Shown here: piece after piece, positions 36,311-49,167 of the stretch | How the letters are laid out: each line of letters opens with the position of its first letter | How positions within the stretch are numbered: the first letter of the stretch is position 1 | Assembly (NCBI RefSeq): GCF_000224145.3 | Contig: NC_020175.2 | Span: 398,525 to 462,524, forward strand | From: Ciona intestinalis | Taxonomy: Eukaryota > Chordata > Ascidiacea > Phlebobranchia > Cionidae | DNA: 64,000 nt | Reading direction: 5' to 3' | Program-made: the position numbers and the translations under genes | The notes under the pieces: generated by a model | What the model was told of the DNA's origin: nothing | The model's database searches: none | The model's input: the letters and a program-made list of their open reading frames with translations, nothing else

Positions 36311-36912
36311 TTACACACCAGACTGCTCTTCTCGTTCTGGCTGCTGGCTTAAACTGCGTTCGATGACCGCATCTGCCTGTCGTAAACAGAAAGAACAGTG
36401 TCTGTTATACACATCTGCTGTTTTTATTAATCGATATTGTTTCTTAATATATAGGTCAATATCGACATAGTACTCTCCTGGGTAGAACAGCTTAACAATA
36501 TGGCTAACCAACGAGGCACATGCGGCGCATAAGACTTAGTTGGCATCATGCTAAATCAACTTTCATTTGATGCAATTCGTTAGCGTGTAGATCGGATTAC
36601 ATGTACGACGTTCGCACATCCTATGTGACACGTATCTTTTATCCGCTTAGAATAGATTATGTATGGTGTCTGTTTTAGAATTCGGCTCATATTTACATTT
36701 TTTTTATATTTTACATTTTTTTCCATTTTCTGTTTTTTTTGCATCTTCTGCAGTGCTTGGTAACTTTTGACGTTTTGTCTCGGGTAAAAAAGATTTCTCA
36801 CTATGTAATATGGAACCGAAAAATAAACGACTTCCCCTAAAAAATAGATCTGACTATTTAGTAATCCAGTGATAGAATTCTGCCAACAATAATAACCCAA
36901 AGGGAGCTTCAT
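36311..36912 (-). other. Unrecognised open frames, possible exons
   Basis: Two minus-strand frames lie close together. The left one (36311-36511) contains a segment ending ADAVIERSLSQQPEREEQSG then V and stop, preceded by an AG that could be an acceptor. The right one (36580-36912) begins MKLPLGYYCWQNSITGLL and becomes Lys-rich. I recognise no domain. They may be exons of one divergent gene or chance frames, and they do not resemble the SLC22 neighbours. Confidence 0.2.
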
Positions 36913-36947
36913 AAATAAAGCATGTTATTCTGGAAACAAAGCAAGCT

Positions 36948-37085
36948 GGGGAAAGACGGGACGCCTTAGCGCATATCGTCCAAATATACTAATCGTGTTT
37001 TGAACAATTAACAACAGTCTGTGGAAGTCTTGGGAATACAGTTTTATATAGCTTTAACGTTCTTTGTTTATTACCGATTAGTGTA
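36948..37085 (-). repeat. Partial MITE copy (main family)
   Basis: Inverted copy starting ctggggaaagacgggacgcc and ending near tttattaccgattagtgtaa, without the second terminus. Confidence 0.65.
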
Positions 37086-37093
37086 ACAGTCGT

Positions 37094-37292
37094 ATAGTAA
37101 TATGGGGGAAGATGGGACACCTTTAGCACACAATATCCAAATATCCTGACCATGTTTTAAACAAATAATAAACGGTCTATGGGAGTCGTGAGGATACGGT
37201 TTTATAATTCTTTGGATGTTTTTTTTGTTAACTACCAATTATGGGACGAGAAAATACAATGAAAAGGTGTTCCATCTTTCCCCATCCTACTA
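37094..37292 (-). repeat. MITE copy (main family)
   Basis: Complete inverted copy (gtaatatgggggaagatggg; catctttccccatcctacta). Confidence 0.82.
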
Positions 37293-37574
37293 TAGTAATC
37301 CTTGTTGAGTCCGTGGGGGAATACCCGCGCATTATTAAGCATATCGTCTCTTACCGCATTGTTGGCTGGCCGGTGAACGAAAGAACAGCTTTCCTCTTGA
37401 TTAAATCGTATACTGGCCGCAGGCCGTTGTTATATTGTGTGTAAACGCTATACTGTATGGAACTGATTTTATACGAAGCGAATAAATAAGTAGCATTCGG
37501 ACGAGAAAATGAACTGTAAAGGTGTCCCATCCAATATTTCCCCTACTGTCCCGTCTTACCCCATCCTACTTTAT

Positions 37575-39156
37575 CGACTTTGGTCGTTTATTTGGAATAA
37601 AGTTGTAGGAATACACTTGCCCAACTGCAAATAAAAAATGGAACGAATACAGCAGCTGTTCTTTCTGCAAAGAAGCAAACACCGACAGCTTGGGTTCGCA
37701 ATAGAGTGGGGAAAAGGTCCCCAGTAAAAGAAATAACCTGATCATTACAGTAAACATAAAAAGCCAGGCAATCACGGAACTTGTGGTTACAAGCCATTTT
37801 TGAGCTCTGAGTAACTCCCATTAAATGCCTTTAGAAGAAGCAAACTCGTATTCATTTAGCCGCCCATAATATACCTGTTTTTTAAGACACTATACATAGG
37901 AAGTATACGCACTGTATAGTGATTGATAGTTTGCAATTGCAATGCTAGTATGAATGTAATCTCCTTTATCCTTGCGTGGCCGAAAAATGCAATTTGTTAT
38001 AATACGTATGTTAGTTTTATTCACCTCGTGCCAGCTTACAAGCTAACATGTATAGGGTATATGCTACTTTGCGGGTGGTCATTGTTTTGGGATTTTTTAT
38101 TTATTCCTGATGCTTTGGACAACCAATTAAGGGCAAGCACTGGGTTGGAAAAATTGCCGTCTTAAATGTCTTGCTCAATGACACATGCGCCACAATCGTA
38201 GCAGCGACGAGCCTTGAATCCATTACCCCCGGGTTAGAGACATGCGTACTAACTATAGTAGCTCAACATGCCCAGGATACGTGTAATCTATAACGCTGTA
38301 CGGAAGGGTAAGATGGATTACCTACGTTAGAACATGATATTATATATTTGCAAACCGCGTTTCATAAACTGTATAACAGCGATTTCTTAAAGCCGTGAGC
38401 ATACGGTTATGCATTCTGTTACAGAGGTAAACGTCCCAATGTATCTTTTTTATGCTCATACGCCGTGACAGCACAAGAGCCCTAACATAGGAAAAAAGCA
38501 GTAGTATGATTTGTAACTTTAAAAACGTTTGTTGTTGCGGACTAAACGTAATCTGGTTTCGTACATTTCCCAACCCTGGTCGCAATAAACGGTGGATCTG
38601 TTATCTGTTTTCCGTTGATATAGAAGCGTTACCTGACAAAACAGTTGTTAAGTTTTATTAGATTTGTTTTTAAAGTTTAAACAAATATACTTTAAACCTC
38701 AATATGACGTCACCATCCTTATTAACTTCCGTTGGAATTAATGCATTTGGCCCTGACTGTGTAGTGCTATTGTTCCTTGTAAGGCGCTTCAATAATCATG
38801 CCATGTGGTAACTGTACAAGTACGTAATATTATTCAATCTAAAGACCTCAGTAAATTTGGAGTAAGTTAAATCTACCGCTTACACACGCCGGCCGCTTTG
38901 CCACATCTAATGGCTTATATACGCATATACTTCAGCCTTTAACTCCCAGTGGGAAAACCAGCACAAGCTTCAGTCACATTGTGTTTACAATGCTTGTATT
39001 ATACTAAACGTAGCATCTGTGTTCTGGTATATCTAAGATGCTAACACTACCTAGTAGCAGTACAGATGATACTAATATTGTGTTGAACAACAACAGCGAC
39101 ATTTTTACTTGATAAATACCACTGGCTTCAATATCGTTTAACTTCAAGAAAAACAT
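37575..39156 (-). pseudogene. SLC22-family remnant C
   Basis: A third SLC22 copy of which only pieces remain. A first exon (39010-39156, 49 codons) begins MFFLKLNDIEASGIYQVKMS and ends SILDIPEHRC-Y. A loop exon starts at 38632 and contains RSTVYCDQGWEMY after a frame break. That break matches a 7-base tandem duplication (aacagat twice), and removing one unit would restore the family motif frame. A late exon around 37600-37790 carries SFTGDLFPTLLRTQAVGV. The exons for helices 2 to 10 are not found in the 700 bases between. The pieces lie in the same order and strand as in genes A and B. Confidence 0.7.
38030..38262 (-). repeat. tRNA-derived SINE-like element
   Basis: Read on the minus strand: ctctaacccgggggtaatgg with a B-box-like ggattcaaggct, then tgtcattgagcaagaca. 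It lies inside the SLC22 remnant. Confidence 0.55.
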
Positions 39157-39164
39157 TTCTAGTA

Positions 39165-39356
39165 TAGTAGATTGGGGGGAGACGGGATACCTTAAGCACA
39201 TAATATCCAAATATTCTGATCGTGTTTTAAACAATAAACAACGGTCTATGGGAGTCGTAAGGATACGGATTCATATTTCTTTGAATGTTCTTTGTTTACT
39301 ACCAAATGGGACGAGAAAATAAAAGGAAAAGGTGTCTCATCTTTCCCCACCCTACT
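39165..39356 (-). repeat. MITE copy (main family)
   Basis: Complete inverted copy (gtagattggggggagacggg; catctttccccaccctacta). Its left edge is about 8 bases upstream of the ATG of the SLC22 remnant, so it replaced or displaced that gene's 5' flank. Confidence 0.85.
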
Positions 39357-39359
39357 ATA

Positions 39360-40864
39360 TCTTGATCTACTGTAGAGCTAACTAACCATGTTTAGTATTG
39401 TCGTTATTTTACTTCGCGCGGCTGAGGTTTTGTATATTCTGGGCTATTTCTCGATGCGGACGCAGAGTCTCAGAGTTCTTTACACGCAATTCATTTAAAT
39501 TTTAACCCACATCGAAATTAAAGTCAAATAACTGTAACTGGTTTACTAGTACATATCCAACCTCATACCAACTTACGAGCCAACTATGAAATGTTACTTT
39601 TATGATTGAGAGACATTGAAGTTTCTATATTATTTCCCTTTTTCCCTTTTTATTTTTAAATATGCTGTTTGTGTTAAACATTTTACGAAACTTGATGCTT
39701 ACTTACTCAGGGGAGATAATGTATTCCTTATTACTGTAAGGGAGAAATGCATTTAGTTTGCAAGCAGCATCGTCAGCGTTTGTGAGACAACAATACCTTT
39801 TATTTGTGTGGGTTGCGTAAGTCCGGTTGCTGAAAAGTTTCGCAGGCGGCAATTAAGCTACTTTGATGCGCAATACAACATACACACATGTGTAGTGAAA
39901 ATGACTAATCTTTTTGGCGTCCATCAAATCAACCACAAGCACCATCTGTCACATTGAGATTTACATCGTTAATGTTTGGGGTATCACTTAAAAATGTCAC
40001 GCTCCAGATTTCACCAATACAACATCACCGGCATTGTAACAGTTTATTAAACCAAGCTAAGTGTCTTGGTGAATCACCATGACGTCACCACATAGTAAAG
40101 TGAATCACATTTTCACCGTGCGTTGGCATTACTTTTTCTGAGATGGTATAACTTTACATTTGTTTAAACTTAAAGCGTTATAACGAATGTATATAAATGT
40201 ACGCAGCCATTAATAAACGTCTATAGGTTATGTTTCGTGTATATCTGCTCACCCCCCCCCCTCCATTAAAAATACGGCCATATAATTTGGTTTTGAATGG
40301 TCCTAGTTATCAGGCCTATTGGGCATTATTTTAAACAATAGGCCTTTTCGTAGGCCATTCTGCCCTTATAAAAAGCGTTCTTTGTTCCTATACTTTGCAT
40401 ATTACCACTGAGATTACAAAATGTGGCATGCGTATATCATTTACACGTTGTGTCCAAATACGTTGGGTTCCATAATGGCTAAACCTACGCTTGATGCTTC
40501 TTGTGCGTCATCTCTGTCGTACCACGCAAGGATTTTGCATTATATTCTTCTTTGAACTATACCAGTCAGCTGGTGTGTGAGTCAGGATTAGAGTGAATCA
40601 GTTGAAACTATACCTGCATACAGCAGCTCGTAAAATATACAGCTTAAACCGCAGTGGTGGTGTGCTTCGCATACAGGCGCATTTTAGAATAAGTGGCCAT
40701 TTGCTGTCTTTTAGATGATGTAATATTTTGGACTTATATCCCAAGTATGCTATTATCATTATTCGAAAGTACTCTTTAAGCTTTAATTGAATATACTTTA
40801 CAGCTAGTTAGTTTTGTTTGTTATATTGAAACAAGAACTTGTCGAGTTCGACCACACCGTTACC
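39360..40864. other. Intergenic stretch upstream of the ARF-like gene
   Basis: No coding exon recognised. A C-homopolymer (about 40252-40261) is the only simple repeat of note. Confidence 0.4.
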
Positions 40865-42398
40865 ATGGGAGCGCTTGCTTCTAAACTTGAAGCTATGTTC
40901 AGTGGATTTGCATCTGATCCTGTACGCGTATTGATGCTTGGGTTGGACTGTGCAGGTAAAACATAAAATAAAAACAGTCAATAGTTGTGAAAATAGGTTA
41001 CATGGAATTTATTACTTAAACAAAGCCCAAAATCGCATAGAAAATATGTCGATTCTAATAACCGCTTTCCATAAAGAATGTATCATTTCTATATTTAACT
41101 GGAAGTTTTACCTTTGCGGTGCATTTTTGTTTTCAGCAAGAGGAAACTTTATGACGACATACATTCCTCGTTACATATATGACGTAATTTTATATGACAC
41201 ATTTAATCCGGTAGAGTAGAGTATTGCACTCTCCACAATATGATGTCATTTTATCTTATTCATTGAAATATTTCTTCTGTAACAACGTGAAACTTCAGAA
41301 CTGCTCTTTATTGCGTAGAGCTGCCTTTTAGTTATAACCTGTGGTGATATATCGCTGTATACCAATTTCACTTTCCACTTTAGTAAAGAGTTATGAATAA
41401 ATAATAAACGAAATATATATGTATTACGTAAAACTGTATATAGTTTAGCGCCATTGTAATTGACGCACGACTGAGATGTGCCAATATATATGTGATATTT
41501 TAACGACTGTGGTTCAGGTATATTAACAGTTTTTATTTTATATTTGATTTTCGATTCTGTAATCGAAGAAACATAACAAGTCGTATTATGTTATGTAGGA
41601 AAAACAACGATACTGTACCGTTTAAAACTCAACAACGTTGTGAAAACTATACCGACGATCGGATTCAATGTAGAAACCGTTACTCCGTGTAAAGGATTGA
41701 CTATAACTGTATGGGACGTGGGTGGGCAAACCAAACTACGACGACTGTGGAGGCATTACTACCAAGAATCAGGCGGTGAGATGGAATCCAGATATTCCTG
41801 TTTCAATCATCTTTAATTTGTTGTATTCCTTCAAGTCGGAGGTGCATGATGGACTTTCTGTTTGCGAAAAAATGAGAAACATGCTTGGTACTATACCAGC
41901 TATTGGTTGATAACGATTCTTTTTTTAATAATACACTTCAGAAATTAACTTTTAGGTAAAAAGAAGCTTTGTTCAAAATTTACCACCGCTTCTGTAAATC
42001 GATGACTACGTGCATGTTTTTCGGTTGCCTTACTTTTTTCAAATTAAAGCATTTCTCTATTTGGCAATGGAAAACTTATCAGCGTGCGTTGTTTAGGTCT
42101 CATCTTTGTCGTGGACAGCGCTGATCAAAGTCGGTTCCATGAAGCAAAGCAAGAATTGTTTAACGTCCTAAAAGAGCCTGAAATGGCGCGAATTCCTGTT
42201 CTTATTCTCGCCAATAAGCAAGACATTAGCTTAGCCCAACCAATAGAGGTCCTTATTGAGCAACTAGGATTGGGTGATATACCAGCTTGGCAAAGGTGGA
42301 ACATTCAACCATGCTCGGCTACTAAAGGAGATGGTGTTATTGAGGGCATGCAGTCATTTTCAAGAATGATTAAAGAGTTTAAGAAACTCAACAAGTGA
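40865..42398 (+). CDS. ADP-ribosylation factor family GTPase, three exons, 189 aa
   Basis: Small GTPase acting in membrane traffic. Exons 40865-40955, 41599-41775 and 42097-42398 sum to 570 nt with consistent phases. The protein starts [14 protein letters not shown], with the Gly2 N-myristoylation site and the amphipathic helix expected of ARFs. The P-loop is GLDCAGKTT, switch I includes [12 protein letters not shown], switch II is [17 protein letters not shown], the base-specificity motif is NKQD and the last is CSATKGDG. All are intact. It is clearly ARF-like, but the middle ([17 protein letters not shown]) differs from ARF1-6, so an ARF/ARL14-type lineage paralogue is possible. It is transcribed toward the TRPC array, 0.7 kb upstream of it. 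Confidence 0.92.
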
Positions 42399-43100
42399 TG
42401 TTCTTGGCCACAGAAAGCTATATATTCACAATTCATATTATATTTTACTGAAGTCTTCGGAAAGCTATTGACAAAAGTGTGCCTATATTCAGCTCACGTA
42501 TTACCAGTGTTAAAATTTAACTTTAGCTGTTGATACCTCTGTCACTGATGTTTTGGCAACATTGAATGACGTCATCAGTGTATACGTCATCATGTGAAAC
42601 ACTGTGTAGTTTTATTTATCTGTTAATGTAGAAAGATCTTTTTTGTATAAACCATTTTAACATTGATTGTCTGTGATTGTCTGTGCAATTTAAAGAAAAA
42701 TCGAAATATTTCGCTTTGTAATTGTTTCATCAAGTACGTCATATATATGACTTCATATTGCCTGCAATTCGACGTGTTTCTTTCGTTTTCTTCACGTAGT
42801 CATTTTTTGTTTTTCTTTATTAATTTTGTTTGCAGACACTCGGTGAGTATTTTCACGAGGAGGAAATGACGTGAAATAAAGAAATCCCGATTTTTCAATA
42901 TCGTGAACTAATTTCGCGAAATAGTTTTCGGTTACATTGTATAAACCGAACCTTACAGTCGTGATGTGGTTGATTATGAACGTTTGGTTCATTGTTTGAA
43001 TAATGACGTGTGGAACATGTAAAAGTAGATGCACATAAAGAATCAAAGTGCGACTGGATATCTTAAATAATTTGATTTCAGACCGAGAGAAATAATTTAT
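42399..43100. other. Intergenic stretch between the ARF-like gene and the TRPC array
   Basis: Contains the 3' flank of the ARF-like gene and presumably the promoter of the first TRPC gene. I see no repeat or coding exon. Confidence 0.4.
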
Positions 43101-46100
43101 ATGAAATGTTTAACAGATAGTTTAAATATGGTAGCTATGGATAGATCTGAAGATGAAGTTATGTTTAAAAGAAACACCGTTAACAGCGTTTCGGGAGGAA
43201 TTGACAAATTGTATAGAAAGGCGGGTATGAAAAAAAACAAAGCCATTCACAAGCCTACTTCTGGTGATGGATTGCATATGGTCGAGATATCGGAAAGACG
43301 GCTTACTAAACCCGGTAAATAGTGAAAAACTGCCAAACCTAGAAATTCAGTATGATGGTTATTGAATCCACTATATGTAACAGCATCGATAATAGATAGT
43401 CGTAATTGTCGTAAAAGCGTTTATACCTAGACTTGTGAATACCGAATATACCCGATGCTGCTACCACTGTGGGCATGTATATACCGAACAGAATTTCTAC
43501 ACTACCCATTGGCCACCAACCGGTTGTCCAAATTGTTACTATTATATATAGGGTATAATAACAGGATAACCCGCAAAGTAATGCACGTTAAATCGTATAA
43601 GGTGGGGAAGTAATCAAATACCTTAAATCCATATTTTTAGCACTATTCGATAATGTGGATGGCCTTATTGCTCCGAGAAGGGAGATGCGAGACGACAATC
43701 AAGAGGTGCAGCGACCTGAATGGGATGAAAGTCCAAAGATCGAATGCGTCAAAGGAAGAACGGCATCAGATGCTGTAAGCAGACATGCTCTCGATAATGC
43801 GAAAACCCGATTGAAACCTATCAGGATCAGCAAATCAAGCGGTGTGTCCCACTTTCTTTTATATTTTGATGACTAATTGTGCTCAGCTGTACACATAGCC
43901 TACAAATTCAACAATGGAATAGTCTATACAAATGCAACTCCAGTATGAGGCTTAATGTTCATTTATACCTTTTTTACCCGGTAACTCACGAGTTTTCATT
44001 GGCAGCTTTGCGCTGGTTTTGCAGAGTTACACTTAAGAATAAGAAAACACGTGCATTAGGTGAACTGTAATCATACTAAGTGTCTTCATGCATCTTTACT
44101 CATTATCTATACATTCTTATTTTTTCTGTCGTTATATTTATAACATTTTTATACACTAAGATTTTCCTGCCCGTAAACGCAATTTAAGCTATCCGATCGT
44201 ATATTAAAAGCCTTTTTGCTTTCATTTAGACGATATAGTAAACTGGGTAAAGCATGCACAGAAGAAAGCATCAGGGGCAAAACCTTCATCTTCAAAACGA
44301 AATCACAAATTTCTTAAACGCTTGCAAAGCAGCAATCGAAACGTGGTTAGCGACGGCTGGAAAGTTCGTAACGCATTGGCATCCCTTACACCGTGAGTTG
44401 TGTCGCTTAAACAAACCATAAAGTTAATAATATGTTAACTGCACGTAACGCACACGTGTTATTTCCTATCAACGTCCCATTGATAGAAAACCGTGATATG
44501 AGCTTAAATCGGTGTTTTTGTCTGTCCGGCGTATATGCTTATCGTTCTGTTAACAAACTAAAAATTAATCTTTAAATTTTAAGTGTTTTTTATTTAAATT
44601 GAAATGCAACATTAGTAAATAAATTATCCACATGAAATCGTCTCTATATATAGTAGGATGGGAGAAGATGAGACACCTTTGCATTCTATTTTTTCATTCC
44701 ATTTAGTAGAGAACAAAGAACATTCGACGAATTATAAAATCATATCCCCACAACTTCAATAGGCCGTTTTTGCTTGTTTAGAACCCAATTCAAATATTTG
44801 AATAATATGTGCTGAAGGTGCCCCATCTTACCCCACAGACCCTACAAAACCGGCGCTTTATAGAAAAATACCAATGACTATGACGATGTGTGTTTATTTC
44901 AAGATGTATGTCTCACCATGATTCTCTGTATCCAGGCCTCAGACCATCAACTCATATTACTTGGAGGCTGTTGGTCGAGGAAATCTTCGTGAGGTGATCG
45001 CATTGTTTGCAATTGTAAGGGGTGATCGAATTCGTGAGTTTAAAAAAGATTGCGTTGACCAAAATGAACGATCTGCACTTCGAACAGCGGTTGAAAATAA
45101 AAACATTCCAATGTGCGAGTTTTTAGTCAATAATAAGGTAATATGATTAAAAAGTTTTAATATGTATATATATAATATTAATGGAGAGCGTAAAAACTAT
45201 TCATATTGTGTTTCTGAATGTAATTATCACGCAATATACGATGCCTCTGGTGCAATGCGCGTGTGCTGTTGGAAAACACCTTTTCACAAAGTTATAAAGC
45301 GGTAACTCGTAAGCTTGCACGAGGTGTGTAAAACCATAGTATACTGAAGTCACTTCAAGGTGAAACAGAACACCCGTGTTATAACGACCATTATTTTCCC
45401 GCGCACGCGAAGATAAAGAAAGTTATATTTATTCATTTTTTCACATCAGGTCGCGTACGGCGATTGTCTCTTCCATGCAATAAAGATTGGCTTTCTTCCG
45501 ACTGTAGAAGTTTTGCTGGAAAACCATCGATCAGTGAACGCTATTATAAAAGGGGATAATCCGTATTTTACATCAGGCACAACACCAATGCTGTTGGCCG
45601 CATCTCTTAACCAGTACGAAATCATAAAGATTTTGTTCAAATCTGGGCACAGCGAGATAAAGGTGAAAAACAGAGGAAATTCAAAAGATTATAAACCGTA
45701 TTCTTACGACACCACTACCATAAACTAGTGTTAATTGTTTAATCACAACCAGAATATTTGAATATATATTTAATTACGTAACTGCAGAACGATGTTCAAG
45801 AAGGCGATTGTTTCCACACGGAGTTCGAATCTGCAACAAAACTTCAAATGTGTTGCAGCGCAAAATCAAGTCCAGCGTATATTACCATAATATGCGAGGT
45901 ATAGTAAACAATATGGTATGATTACGTTTAACTATTCTTTATTTTAAGTTGGGCGTTTATTGTTTGCTCGATTCGATCCTTCACCTTTTTTAATTTGTAA
46001 AACTGTTGCGATGTGCACACGGAATTAAAGAGCATGTGAACGCAAGTTTATATAGTAGAAAAGGTATAGAACTGCTTAATATAGGGATTTGGGCAGCTAA

Positions 46101-49100
46101 AATTGAAAACAAGTTTTACATAAGCGTAAAAGTTACACAAAAGACACGTTTTATAGTAAACATGTTGATTTTCAGATGACAAACACAGACCCTGTGGAAT
46201 ATTGCATCGACCACATAAAAGATCTACGAACACAAGCAAATGTGGAATACGAATATGCTGACTTCTATAAACAACTGGAAAGAAAAACAGAAGATTACAT
46301 GTGCAGTCTTCTTGACCAGGTATATATATTATATTAATAGCTAACTTAGTGTTTCTTAACGAATTATCCGGTTGTCAGCCATAAAAAGAGCAATCGCCGA
46401 AAAAATATAAACATTTCTGGTAACTCTTACGGAAAAATACCTTCACGACTCCATAGACCGTAACATGATCAGGATATTCGGATATTATGGAGTAAAGGTT
46501 TCTCGTCTTACCCAACAATACTATACATATATAAGAACCCAATGCGAGCACCCATATCACAATGTAATTTGTGTTGTATAAACATTGTGGTTTTAGATTC
46601 GGTCATCACAAGAGCTTGGAGACTTGTTCATGTACAACTACGATTTTGCTGGAGCTGACAAATGGTCAATTCCAGTTCCTACCAGCAACTTTCGGAAGTT
46701 AGGATGTAGAATGGAACTCCTAGATGACGCTAATGCTCACCGTTTGGTAAAAGTCGTGACACATCATTATTCACAGGTGACTTCTGTCGATGGCTCAGAA
46801 AAATATAATACTGTAATAAAATGCAATTTTTTATAGTGTTGGACCACAGAATTTTGCTTACGTTATAGAAGTACAAATAGTAGGGTGGGGAAGATGGGAC
46901 ACTCGCTTATTCTGCCCCCCCTGTAAAAAGAACATCCTTTTGTAAAATAGGAATCTGTTGATTTTTTTCCTTTTAAATAGTTTGAAACAAGATTAATTAC
47001 CATTGTTATATAGACCTTATAGAATACCTAAATTGTTTTCTTTTAGCTGGCGTTGGCATACATGCGGTATAAAAACACTCCATTTCTCAAAGATTCGTCA
47101 ACCATTAGAAACTATACGCTAAGAACCCTGCTTGGGATAATTTTCCCGATATTATCATTGATTTACACAGTGGCTCCAAACACAAGATTCGGACGTAAGA
47201 TAAGACTGTTTTTATTGAGAACTTACTACAATTAATTGTTAGTTTTCTACTTCGGCAGATGCCTACGTATACAAGTTGCATTTAAATTCCAAATGGAAAG
47301 CGCAAATTAATCAATATTGTTTAGAATGCTTGCACACATAAGCTTTACTTTACTTTAAGACTAATTTACTTCATCAGATAAAACAACGGAAAATAAACCC
47401 ATATTTAGCAAAGCTTTGTTCGCAGGTCTTATAGCTTCTCCAGTAGTTTCGTTTGATTGCCACATGGCGTCTGATGTTGCATTCGTCATATTGGTATTTA
47501 TTAATTCCATCCATAAGGATATCGATCGGAATTACTTAGGTAAGAATACTACAACATAGACTGGTCGCATGCCCACTGTCGAGTTTCAGTGTTGAGTTAT
47601 AACATGGGTGTCTTCTTATACACCAGGCATCACATTCTGATTTCATATACCGCATGTCCACTCTTGGGTTAAACATTGGTGGTCTTCTCAGACCCCAGAT
47701 GCATATAGAGCGTTCAGTGCCTTCTGTCAAGTTTTATCACGGAGCGTTCTCAAGCCGTATAGACCCACATTGTGTATACATGCACCCGATACTTATGTTC
47801 GCTGTCGAGTTACAACATCGGTTCATAGCCTCTACCACGGTAGCGCAGAACGGACTTTACTTATAAATTCTGCCTTTCCTCAGGCTCATCGCCAACTGTC
47901 ATTGAATGGCTAGCTGTGTTTTGGATTGCCGGTAAATGGGTACAAGAGTTTGAGGAGTGTTACCATAGAGGGATGAAAGGCTACCTGAGGGATCGTTGGA
48001 ATCATACTGACCTGTTAGCTCTCTGTCTACTCTCTGTTGCTGTAGTTTTCAGGTAACACCGATAACATGTATTTATTTATGAAAGGACATAAATTCTACT
48101 GCTGCAAAAGGTAATAAAAAAGTAAATTTAGGAGACCAAACCTTAACAGAAGGCTACCATCACTTTTTATTTTCATTTTTGATGCCGCTTTATTGGTCTT
48201 CTACGAAAAATGTATTTTGTTTGTCTCACTCGTTTAAACAATACATTGATATAATTTTAGATGCCTTGACTATTCAAGAGCTGAATCGTATGTACCTTTG
48301 TACCTTGGCAACGGCACAACTACTCACCTCGGCCCTTTTGAACCTCGAATGATTGCGGATGGTTTCCTTGCCTGGGCTTATGTCTTTGTATTTTTGAGGT
48401 TGTTAAGTCTCACAAGAGCAAACAGACGTCTTGGTCCATTACAAGTCACACTGTCTAGAATGATGGGCGACGTTCTTAGGTTTATGATCATATTTTGTCT
48501 AGTTGTATTTTCTTTTGCACTGGGATTATCTGAGCTGTACTGGGTATATGGAACACCTAAAGGAAAACAAATGCTCTGTTCCTATGGTGCAAACGGGACA
48601 GACGTAGCGGCAGAAGCTGCATGTTTAAAGTCAACTATAATCTTTGGGGGAATGTGGTCCACGACCAAATCGTTGTTTTGGTCGCTTTTTGGACATATAG
48701 ATATTACTCAGTTGTCTTTATCAAACAAGCACGGATTCACAGAGACTATGGGGCGTTTTCTGCTTGCTGTTTATCACGCTATTGCTATAATAGTGATCTT
48801 AAACATGCTGATTGCTATGATGTCAAAGTCGTATGAGATAACCAGCGAGAACGAGGAACGTGAATGGAAGTTTCATCGAACAGCGATGTGGATTCGCTTC
48901 ATAAGACGGGAAGCTATTCGTCCCCCACCCATGAATTTGATCCCCCATCCACATGTTGTATGCAAGGTTATGCTAAGATTCCTGCAGCTTATTCTGAGAC
49001 GAAGGTCATTGCCCCAGCATCATCCGAAGAATGGATTTGGTTGTAGTGGACTTTCGATTACGAAAGAGTCCGAACTCTATCGACTAAAAGTTCGATGCAA

Positions 49101-49167
49101 ATTAATTAAAAGAAAATTAATTAGACGAAATAAGTTTAAAGTTTTATTAAGCAACGGTGAAACTTAA
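43101..49167 (+). CDS. TRPC-type cation channel 1, 12 exons, 921 aa
   Basis: A receptor-operated, calcium-permeable plasma membrane channel. Exons: 43101-43314, 43641-43841, 44230-44392, 44936-45137, 45450-45662, 45788-45898, 46176-46319, 46597-46776, 47047-47194, 47426-47539, 47884-48052, 48261-49167; they total 2766 nt with all phases consistent. The N-terminus is basic and not recognised. Next come ankyrin-type repeats (YYLEAVGRGNLREV, DQNERSALRTAVENK, GTTPMLLAASLNQ) and the TRPC linker helices (LLDDANAHRLVKVV). The six-helix domain follows, with LGPLQVTLSRMMGDV after S4-S5, the pore region LFWSLFGHIDI and S6 ILNMLIAMMSKSYEI. The TRP box region is EWKFHRTAMWIRF...RPPPMNLIP. The C-terminal tail is short. 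Confidence 0.93.
44651..44845 (+). repeat. MITE copy (main family)
   Basis: Copy with left end gtaggatgggagaagatgag and right end catcttaccccacagaccct, in intron 3 of TRPC gene 1, about 90 bases before the next exon. Confidence 0.8.
46878..47020 (+). repeat. Partial MITE copy (main family)
   Basis: An intact left end (gtagggtggggaagatggga) leads into a much altered body without a right end. It is in an intron of TRPC gene 1. Another headless fragment lies at about 46440-46530. Confidence 0.55.

Noticed and set aside
46624-46836. Stand-alone 70-residue protein
   Set aside because: It is an internal TRPC gene 1 exon read through its splice donor.
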